Source: Podarcis raffonei (lineage: Eukaryota; Chordata; Lepidosauria; Squamata; Lacertidae). From it: 64,000 bases of DNA. The position numbers were made by a program, and so were the translations under genes. The notes below the pieces were generated by a model. It ran no database searches and was not told where the DNA came from. It saw nothing but the letters and a program-made list of their open reading frames with translations. Each line of letters opens with the position of its first letter. Within the stretch, counting starts at the first letter, position 1. Of this stretch, positions 56,036 to 64,000 are shown piece after piece. The DNA lies in assembly GCF_027172205.1 (NCBI RefSeq), contig NC_070614.1:1560001-1624000 (forward strand), read 5' to 3'.

Positions 56036-56119
56036 GACTCTGGCTCTCTGACCCTCGGACTCTTGGCTTCCTGACTTCTGGGCTCTCGTTCCTGCTCCCA
56101 CCCTGCCATCTAGCCCCTG
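56036..56119. repeat. 84-bp target duplication of the L1, right copy
   Basis: Partner of 53740-53823; it directly follows the poly(A) tail of the L1. Confidence 0.95.
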
Positions 56120-56536
56120 GTCTCGACGTCCTCAGCAGGGACTTTGACTCGGACCGTGACAGCATTAGAGACACATTTTGGGACTTGGAGGACTGATCTT
56201 AGAAATTTGGATTGTACAAGTTCTAGTGGTGCAAAATTGGAGAAGGGGCCCAGCCGGGCACCATAGAGAAGTTGTGCTATTGGCTTGGCTTCAAATAATT
56301 TGAGTGCTGCAGGTATATAGTGCCCACCTCTTGTTTTAAGAAATTAAAGGATTGCAGATGAGCTCCTCTGAGCAATATCAGCAGCATGATCCCCATGTGC
56401 TTTCCTACTGCCGGCAGAATGAAAAACTACCCCCAGATATTTGAAACAGTAGACCCGCTCAATCTTATGAAACACTGTGAAAAGCATGGCCTCCATGGGG
56501 CTGTCCCTGAATAAGTTTGGCCCAACTCATAGTCAT

Positions 56537-59500
56537 TGTTGTGACGTGGGGTTTGTGATTTCAGCTCTCTTGACATAATATGCTGGAGACAGTTCTGTAG
56601 TAACACTTCTTTATTAAAGCAAACAAGACTGAGAACTGAGGAGGGGAGAGCTACATTTATAGGGACAGGGAACTAGCTAGAAAGGATACATTTTGGAGGG
56701 AACAATATCAGGCAATCACAGTCCTGCCTTTTGGAGGAAACCAATAAGACAGAGGATCCAAATACAGCAGCTTAAATGAACCAATAGTAGCTGTTACCCT
56801 CTGGAACCAAAAGGAAGTTACTTTACCCTAATGCAAATACAGACAATAATAATACAGATATAAAATCCTTTGACTCAATACACAACACCCCTCCCCCCCC
56901 TAGTGAGCACCGCAGACGTAATCTCTCAGGTACTGTGGGGGCCTACAAACTCTACTTGATCTCCTGACAACAGGTGTTGCTGGTTCTGGATTGGATGTTA
57001 CCTGTGGTAGGGGGGTGCTATAGGGGTTTCGTCAGGAACAGATGGAGTCCCAGACATGGCAGGGTCCCCTACCTGTACCTCGTCATCCTGAGGACTAGCA
57101 GACCCTGGTTCATTTGCTGAAGCCCCTGGTGACTGCACCTCTGGGCCATTTTCACTCTGGTCTTGCAGCTCTGCGTCGTTAGCCAGAGATGAATTATCTG
57201 ACCCCTCCCTGCTGAGCGCCCGGCGCCTCAGCTGATCTATATGTCTCTTCCAAACTTGCCCATTTTCCAAGGTCACATAATAGGACACAGGTCCACTAGT
57301 CCGGGTGACCACACCAGCCACCCACCGCGAACCTCGTGAATAGTTCCTCACCCAGACCAGATCTTCAGGGGCGAGATACCTTGTTGTGTCAGTCTCAGCC
57401 TGGGGGGTTGCTCTTGAATTACGGTTTGGCATTTTATCCGGGTGGACATAATCCAGCACCGTTACCAGTCTTCTACCCAAGAGCAGCTCAGCTGGCGACT
57501 TGCCCGTCGCAGTACACGGCGTTGCATGCTGCAAAAATAACATTCGCGCAATGCGAGCTGACCAGTTACCCTCCATTAAGCGCGCAATGGATTCTTTGGC
57601 TGTTCTTACCATGCGCTCAGCCTGCCCATTGGAGGATGGGTGAAAGGGCGCGGATGTGACCCCTCTTATGAAGTTATCAGCCAAGAATGCCCTGAATTCT
57701 TGGGATACAAAAGCTGCCCCATTAATAATAATAATAATAATAAATTTTATTTATATCCCGCCCTCCCCAGCCGAAGCTGGGCTCAGGGCAGCTAACAACA
57801 ATAAAACAATACAAAAGTACAACACAAACAACACTCTAAAATCATTCATTATAAAATTAATTAAATTCAAGCCACTGGCCACCATTGGGCCAGAGCTCCG
57901 CGAAGATTGCCGAGGGAGGGAGTCAGGCTGTGCCCTGGCCAAAGGCCTGGCGGAACAGCTCTGTCTTGCAGGCCCTGCGGAAAGATGTCAAGTCCCGCAG
58001 GGCCCTAGTCTCTTGTGACAGAGTGTTCCACCAGGTCGGAGCCACAGCCGAAAAAGCCCTGGCTCTAGTTGAGGCCAGCCTAACTTCTCTGTGGCCTGGG
58101 ACCTTCAAGATATTTTTATTTGAAGACCGTAAGTTTCTCTGTGGGGCATACCAGGAGAGGCGGTCCCGTAGGTACGAGGGTCCTAGGCCGTATAGGGCTT
58201 TAAAGGTTAAAACCAGCACCTTAAACCTGATCCTGTACTCCACCGGGAGCCAGTGCAGTTGATATAGCACCGGATGAATGTGATCTCGCAGCGAAGACCC
58301 CGTAAGGAGTCTCGCTGCAGCATTCTGCACCCGCTGGAGTTTCTGGGTCAGTCTTAAGGGCAGCCCCACGTAGAGCGAGTTACAATAATCCAGTCTGGAG
58401 GTGACCGTCGCGTGGATCACAGTGGCTAGGTCAGGGCGAGAGAGGTAAGGAGCCAACTGCTTAGCTTGGCGGAGATGGAAAAATGCCGCCTTTGTTATAG
58501 CTGCAATCTGCGCCTCCATGGAAAGGGAGGTGTCGAAGATTACACCCAAACTCTTAACGGACGGTGCTGGCACTAACTGCGCCCCCGCAAGAGATGGGAG
58601 TTGCCCCCCCACTCCCATATCGTCCCGTCCCAGCCACAGGACCTCTGTCTTCGAAGGATTTAGCTTCAACCGGCTCCCACGTAACCATCCAGCCACAGCT
58701 TCCAGACATCTGGTCAGTGTGTCTGGGGCCGAGTCAGGATGGCCATCCATCAACAGATAGAGTTGGGTGTCATCGGCATACTGATGGCAACCCAGCCCAA
58801 AACTCCGGACAAGCTGGGCGAGGGGGCGCATAAAGATGTTGAAAAGCATTGGGGAGAGTATCGCACCCTGAGGTACTCCACACACCAAGGAGTGGCGCGA
58901 TGACAATTCCCCCCCAAGCGCCACCCTCTGTCCCCGACCAGAGAGAAACGAGTGCAGCCATTGAAGGACTGTGCCCTGGATCCCCACGTCGGCAAGGCGG
59001 TGGTCCAGAAGTTCATGATCGACCATGTCGAAAGCTGCTGACAGATCTAGAAGAATCAGCAGCCCCGACCCACCTCGATCCAGCTGTCTACGAAGATCAT
59101 CTGTTAGGGCAACCAGAGCTGTCTCGGTCCCATGACCAGCGCGGAAGCCAGACTGGAATGGATCCAGAGCCGATGTTTCATCCAGAAACCCACCAAGCTG
59201 TTCAGCAACCGCTCTCTCAATCACCTTACCCAGGAACGGAAGATTCGAAACCGGGCGGTAATTGGATAGATCTAAAGGATCTAATGATGTTTTCTTTAAG
59301 AGCGGGCGCACCACTGCCTCCTTCAGTTCCCCTGGGAATGTCCCCGTGCCAAGGGACAAATTGATGATATCCCCCAGGAGGGCCCGCACCTCGTCTGGAC
59401 ACGCTCTAATCAGCCAAGACGGGCACGGGTCAAGAGGACAGGTGGTGGGCTTTCCAGCTCGGAGGAGTCTGTCCACATCGGCTGGGGATATCCGGTCAAA

Positions 59501-60441
59501 GTGGTCCAATACTGGACCCGAGGACAGTCGAGGGGCCTCCAGTTCCTTTATTGTATCCAAATTGGCAGGGAGGTCATGGCGGAGCAACAAGACCTTCTCC
59601 GCAAAAAAGCTCGCAAATGCCTCACAGCCGTGTGTCAAATTGTTATTTAAATTTGGCTGTCCTTCAAGGGATGTTAAAAACCTGATTATACTAAATAATT
59701 GCGCCGGGCGAGAGCTAGCGGATGCAATGGAGGCCGAGAAGTAAGACTTCTTAGCAGCCTTCACCGCCATCTCGTAGGTTTTCATAAAAGCCCTATAAGA
59801 TGTTCTTGAGGCTCCGTCACGGGCACCCCGCCATACTCGCTCTAGCCGTCTGAGGTCCCGCTTCATTTTCCGGAGCTCCTCGGTAAACCAGGGAGCCCGG
59901 TTTCTGCGGGGTCGCAGAGGGCGCTTCGGTGCGATCTCATCGATGGCTGCCAGGAGCTGGATATTCCAGCCCTCAACAAGCTCAGTCAATGAGTCGCCAG
60001 GGGGAGCAAGGTCCCGCAAGGCTTGGCGGAATCTATCATTGTATTATCTGATACAATGGTCTCAGGTAACCCGTGGGTTGCAAACAGCTGCCTCAACACC
60101 TTGATTACGGCAGCTGATGCCATGCTAGGGACCATCGCCACTTCTAACCATTTGGAATATGCATCGACGATAACCAAAAAGACCTTCCCCTGGAATGGCC
60201 CAGCAAAATCTAAGTGCAGCCGGCTCCAGGGAGATCTGGACTGCTCCCACCAGTGAACTGGTGCTCTGGCCACTTCTGGCCGCACCTCTTGGCATGCCTT
60301 GCATGTTCGTACCCATTGTTCTATGTTCTGGTCCATTCCAGGCCACCACACATAACATCGGGCTAGCGACTTCATCCTGACCATTCCCGGGTGTCCCATG
60401 TGAAGCGTCTCAAGAACCCTGTTTCTCAGTGGTGCTGGGAT
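56537..60441 (-). mobile_element. Ty3/Gypsy LTR retrotransposon, 3' part (fossil)
   Basis: The 3' LTR is at 56537-56887 (TGTTGTGACG...ATACACAACA in plus orientation) and is preceded on the minus strand by a G-rich polypurine tract. Next come the integrase C-terminal part (57000-57720) and, after an inserted L2, the zinc-binding HHCC and integrase core (60043-60441: WWPGMDQNIEQW, CKACQE, LDFAGPFQGK, ATHGLPETIVSDN). The integrase resembles that of the 41756 element but is a separate family. Interrupted by an L2 and a CR1. The rest of the element, if present, lies beyond the window. It abuts the split LINE on its left. Confidence 0.92.
57721..60042 (-). mobile_element. L2 LINE, 5'-truncated, 698-codon open frame
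   Basis: The frame is open from the 5' junction to the TGA near 57923. It encodes the linker (PRRNRAPWFTEELRKMKRDL), reverse transcriptase (NYRPVSNLPFLGKVIERAVA, DPFQSGFRAGHGTETALVAL, LLDLSAAFDMVDH, GVPQGAILSPMLFNIFM, HQYADDTQLYL with the YADD catalytic motif) and the C-terminus (LQRVQNAAARLLTG, LHWLPVEYRIRFK). The endonuclease is missing because of 5' truncation. The 3' end is (ATT)n/TAATAATAATAAATTTTATTTATATCCCGCC in plus orientation. It is inserted in the integrase of the Gypsy element, possibly with ATTA duplicated. No stop has appeared in the RT part, so the insertion is young. Confidence 0.96.
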
Positions 60442-60520
60442 CATAGAATCATAGAATCATAGAGTTGGAAGAGACCACAAGGGCCATCGAGTCCAACCCC
60501 CTGCCAAGCAGGAAACACCA

Positions 60521-63440
60521 TCAGAGCACTCCTGACATATGGTTGTCAAGCCTCTGCTTAAAGACCTCCAAAGAAGGAGACTCCACCACACTCCTTGGCA
60601 GCAAATTCCACTGTCGAACAGCTCTTACTGTCAGGAAGTTCTTCCTAATGTTTAGGTGGAATCTTCTTTCCTGCAGTTTGGATCCATTGCTCCGTGTCCG
60701 CTTCTCTGGAGCAGCAGAAAACAACCTTTCTCCCTCCTCTATGTGACATCCTTTTATATATTTGAACATGGCTATCATATCACCCCTTAACCTCCTCTTC
60801 TCCAGGCTAAACATGCCCAGCTCCCTTAGCCGTTCCTCATAAGGCATCGTTTCCAGGCCTTTGACCATTTTGGTTGCCCTCCTCTGGACACGTTCCAGTT
60901 TGTCAATGTCCTTCTTGAACTGTGGTGCCCAGAACTGGACACAGTACTCCAGGTGAGGTCTGACCAGAGCAGAATACAGTGGCACTATTACTTCCCTTGA
61001 TCTAGATGCTATACTCCTATTGATGCAGCCCAGAATTGCATTGGCTTTTTTAGCTGCCGCGTCACACTGTTGGCTCATGTCAAGTTTGTGGTCAACCAAG
61101 ACTCCTAGATCCTTTTCACATGTAGTGCTCTCAAGCCAGGTGTCACCCATCTTGTATTTGTGCCTCTCATTTTTTTTGCCCAAGTGCAATACTTTACATT
61201 TCTCCCTGTTAAAATTCATCTTGTTTGTTTTGGCCCAGTTCTCTAATCTGTCAAGGTCGTTTTGAAGTGTGTTCCTGTCCTCTGGGGTGTTAGCCACCCC
61301 TCCCAGTTTGGTGTCATCTGCAAATTTGATCAGGATGCCCTTGAGTCCATCATCCAAGTCGTTGATAAAGATGTTGAATAAGACCGGGCCCAAGACAGAA
61401 CCCTGTGGCACCCCACTAGTCACTCTTCTCCAGGATGAAGAGGAACCATTGATGAGCACCCTTTGGTGCGGTCAGTCAGCCAGTTACAAATCCACTGAGT
61501 GGTAGCATAGTCAAGACCGCATTTTACCAGCTTCTTTACAAGAATATCATGGGGCACCTTGTCAAATGCCTTGCTGAAATCAAGGTAGGCTACATCCACT
61601 GCGTTCCCTTCATCTACCAGGCTTGTAATTCTGTCAAAAAACGAGATCAGGTTAGTCTGACATGACTTATTTTTCAGAAATCCATGCTGACTATTGGTGA
61701 TCACAGCATTCCTTTCCAGGTGCTCACAGACTGTTTGCTTAATGATCTGCTCCAGAATCTTCCCTGGTATTGATGTCAGACTGACTGGGCGGTAATTATT
61801 TGGGTCCTCTCTTTCCCCTTTTTGAAAATAGGGACAACATTTGCCCTCCTCCAGTCTGCCGGGACTTCGCCTGTTCTCCAGGAATTCTCAAAGATGACTG
61901 CCAGTGGTTCTGAAATCACATCTGCCAGTTCTTTTAATACTCTTGGATGCAGTTCATCTGGCCCTGGAGACTTGAATACATCTAGACTAGCCAAGTATTC
62001 TTGTACTATCTCCTTAGTTATTCTGGGCTGTGTTTCCTCTGCTGAATCATTTGCTCCAAATTCTTCAGGTCGGGCATTGTTTTCTTTATCGGAGAAGACT
62101 GAGGCAAAGAAGGCATTGAGGAGTTCAGCCCTTTCTGTGTCCCCTGTTTGCATTTCACCATCTTCTCCTCTGAGTGACCCCACTGTTTCTTTGTTCTTCC
62201 TTTTGCTACGAACATACCCATAAAAGCCTTTTTTGTTGCTTTTAACCTCTCTAGCAAGCCTGAGTTCATTCTGTGCCTTAGCTTTTCTGACTTTGTGTCT
62301 ACACGTGCTGGCTATTTGTTTGAATTCCTCTTTGGTGGTTTCCCCCCTTTTCCATTTTTTGTACACATCCTTTTTTAATCTTAACTCAGTTAAAAGTTCT
62401 TTAGATAGCCACCCTGGCTTCTTTAGGCACCTTCCATGTTTCCGTCTCATTGGTATTGCCTGAAGTTGTGCTTTTACTATCTCCCTCTTAACAAACTCCC
62501 AGCCATCATGAACTCCCTTTCCTTTTAGTATTACTGTCCATGGGATCTCACCAAGCACTTCCCTAAGTTTTATGAAGTCGGCTTTCTTAAAGTCGAGAAA
62601 TTGAGTCCTAGTATGCTTGGCTGCTCCTTTCCGCTGTATAGTAAACTTCAGAAGAGCATGATCACTCGCGCCTAATGATCCTTCCACTTCTACCCCACTA
62701 ACCAGGTCATCAACATTGGTTAGGACCAGATCTAAAATGGCTGTTCCTCTTGTTGCTTCTCCCACTTTCTGGACAATGAAGTTGTCTGCAAGGCCAGTGA
62801 GGAATCTGTTTGACCTTATGCTCTTGGCTGAGTTTGACATCCAACAAATATCCGGGTAATTGAAGTCCCCCATTACTACTATCTCCCTTCCTTTTGCATG
62901 CTTGGCCATCTGTTCCAGGAAGGCATCATCTATGTCCTCCGTTTGGCTTGGGGATCTATAGTAAACTCCCACAGTGAGGTCACTGTTATTCTTCTCTCCC
63001 TTAATTTTGACCCAAATGCTCTCACTTTGGCTTTGAGGTTCTAAATCTTGGATCTCTTCACAGGTATACACATCCCTGACATATAACGCCACTCCTCCTC
63101 CTTTCTTGTCTGGTCTGTTTCTCTGAAATAGATTGTATCCCTCCATTATTACATTCCAATCGTGGGACTTATCCCACCAGGTTTCAGTGATTCCTATTAT
63201 GTCATATTTAGTTTGCTGTACCAAGAGCTCAAGCTCATCTTGTTTATTTCCCATGCTTTGCGCATTAGTGTACAGACATTGAAGTCCATTAATCATTCCC
63301 CCGTGTCTCTTATTTAAGGATTTTTTCCTCCCACCACTAGGTCTGCGTGCTGTTTGCTCCATTCGGTCTATGACATTTGGATGATCATCTTCATCAATTG
63401 ATAGACTCCTACCTTCAGGAGCACTGTCTCCCTCCCCCAC
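60521..63440 (-). pseudogene. CR1 ORF2: endonuclease and reverse transcriptase, frameshifted
   Basis: The N-terminal part (61776-63440, 554 codons) is an AP-type endonuclease: LYTNAQSMGNK, GITETWW, GGGVALYVRD, VVMGDFNYPDICW and ASDHALLKF. A linker follows with KPGWLSKELL and KSPGPDELHPRVLKELADVI. A one-base shift in an A/G run near 61815 moves the frame (NNYRPVSLTSIPGKILEQII follows). A second shift lies near 61440. The rest, 60521-61459, holds [29 protein letters not shown] (catalytic ADD) and the C-terminal [20 protein letters not shown]-type block. It codes for the enzyme that nicks the target and copies CR1 RNA. Confidence 0.93.
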
Positions 63441-63445
63441 ATTAG

Positions 63446-64000
63446 TCAGTTTAAAGCCCTCCTGATGAGGTTTCTGAGATTTTTTGCAAAAACATTCCTC
63501 CCAACCGTTGTGAGGTGCAGCCCATCGCTTGCCAGAAGTCCATCTTCAAGAAACTGCATTCCGTGATCTAAGAATCCAAACCGTTCCTGTTTACACCATT
63601 TGCGAAGCCAGTTGTTCACTTCCACTATTTTTCCCTCTCTCCCTGGGCCACGTCGTTCAACTGGGAGGACAGATGAGATGACAATTTGTGCATTTAATTG
63701 CTTCAATTTCCTGCCCAGAGCCTCGTAATCTCTTTTGATCTTCTGGAGGCTATTGCTTGCAGTGTCATTGGTTCCCACATGAACCAAGAGGAAGGGGTAT
63801 TTGTCAGTGGGTTTTATGATTCCTTGCAGTCGTTCAGTTACATCTTGGATCTTAGCCCCGGGGAGACAGCACACTTCCCGAGACATCTTGTCAGGCCCAC
63901 AGATCACTGCTTCTGTTCCCCTCAGTAGGGAATCCCCTATCACCACTACACGCCTCCTCTTAGGTCTGGTCGGGGTTCTTCCGTGAGCTGTCCGTTCCAA
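63446..64000 (-). CDS. CR1 ORF1: SGNH/GDSL esterase-like protein, partial
   Basis: A frame of at least 184 codons enters from beyond the window edge and ends with TGA at 63446-63448. Seen: RRRVVVIGDSLLRGTE (GDS block with the nucleophile Ser), LLVHVGTNDTA (block III, GxND) and LLASDGLHLT (block V, DxxH). These are the catalytic blocks of the SGNH hydrolase domain known from CR1 ORF1. No stop is seen. Proposed roles in the family are lipid ester cleavage or membrane contact of the RNP; none is proven. The ORF2 frame starts within this stop region without a nearby ATG of its own. Confidence 0.9.
   Translation of the reverse strand: MERTAHGRTPTRPKRRRVVVIGDSLLRGTEAVICGPDKMSREVCCLPGAKIQDVTERLQGIIKPTDKYPFLLVHVGTNDTASNSLQKIKRDYEALGRKLKQLNAQIVISSVLPVERRGPGREGKIVEVNNWLRKWCKQERFGFLDHGMQFLEDGLLASDGLHLTTVGRNVFAKNLRNLIRRALN

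Larger units (their letters stand above)
53439..56161. mobile_element. Solo LTR, split by an L1 (fossil)
   Basis: It starts TGTCAGGAGTGCGTGCAGG and ends TCGGACCGTGACA, with GCATT duplicated at 53434-53438 and 56162-56166. The LTR proper is about 427 bases once the L1 and its duplicated target are set aside. The 5-bp target duplication fits a Gypsy-type or ERV LTR. The interior shows a run of GACCCTCGGACCCTTG-like short repeats. The orientation is not certain. Confidence 0.85.
52525..56536 (-). mobile_element. Non-LTR retrotransposon 3' half, family uncertain, split by a solo LTR
   Basis: Two parts, 56536-56162 and 53438-52525 on the minus strand, read through: YCFKYLGVVFHSAGSRKAHG, PAALKLFEAKPIAQLLYGAR, LVQSKFLRSVLQVPKCVSNA, then EARVWVTILNYWLRLSLFPL and GYDQAKALIKQHVADIERQL. 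It ends with TTTATTACGGTCATAGACCAGC in plus orientation. YLGV and the C-terminal pattern are those of a LINE ORF2. I cannot place it among R4, Rex or Vingi. Several stops and frameshifts are present, so it is old. Confidence 0.65.
60442..64000 (-). mobile_element. Long young CR1 LINE with ORF1 and ORF2, runs off the edge
   Basis: The 3' end lies at 60442-60465 (CATAGAATCATAGAATCATAGAG in plus orientation) inside a Gypsy element. Above it, on the minus strand, come ORF2 (C-terminus 60521 up to about 63440) and ORF1 (63446 to beyond 64000). At least 3.5 kb is present. It shares a subfamily with 28683-29370 and 39302-39418. ORF2 carries at least two frameshifts, so this copy is not active. Confidence 0.95.

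Overview
The window looks like a nuclear segment from a squamate reptile, most likely a lizard. The reasons are three Sauria-type SINEs, a BovB LINE tail, abundant CR1 and L2 LINEs, lizard-type L1 LINEs, Ty3/Gypsy LTR elements, and one vertebrate gene with GT-AG introns. The species cannot be fixed from the sequence.

The only complete host protein gene I can support is a five-exon glycolipid transfer protein gene (GLTP family) on the minus strand. Exon 1 is at 38009-38111 inside a CpG island. Exons 2 to 5 are at 25794-25855, 21132-21265, 18738-18888 and 16341-16523, and a poly(A) signal lies at 16070-16075. The phases join without conflict into 210 residues, and all known glycolipid-contacting residues are kept. 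A second CpG island (about 6890-7430) lies downstream of the gene. A cluster of four ZNF143/THAP11-type sites (49267-49510) lies upstream of its promoter. By vertebrate synteny recalled from memory (TRPV4, GLTP, TCHP) these could be the promoters of the two neighbours, but no exon of either neighbour is visible here.

The rest is mostly transposable elements. 1-6.4 kb holds CR1 fragments, SINEs and a 233-bp direct duplication. 7.4-14.9 kb holds SINEs, the BovB tail, an L2 with a nested hAT MITE, and a Sauria SINE. 15.2-37 kb (the gene and its introns) holds two TA-flanked MITEs, a 2.5-kb L1 antisense to the gene in intron 2, an inverted repeat enclosing a tRNA-Lys-like sequence, two Sauria SINEs and a young CR1. 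38.8-41.7 kb holds a Tigger-type MITE, a palindromic MITE and unique sequence.

From 41.7 kb to the end the window is a nested stack. A nearly whole, very young Gypsy element (41756-46633) lies in one arm of a long palindromic repeat that carries a hammerhead-like core. A second, broken Gypsy (49997-51624) lies in an older CR1 and itself holds a Tigger MITE. A minus-strand LINE of uncertain family is split by a solo LTR (53439-56161), which is split by an L1 with an 84-bp target duplication. A third Gypsy (from 56537) abuts that LINE and is interrupted by an L2 with a 698-codon open frame and by a long CR1 that runs off the right edge. I see no new protein-coding system. The most notable signals are the ZNF143-type promoter cluster, the tRNA-in-hairpin, the palindrome with hammerhead-like cores, the 84-bp duplication and the layered insertions.
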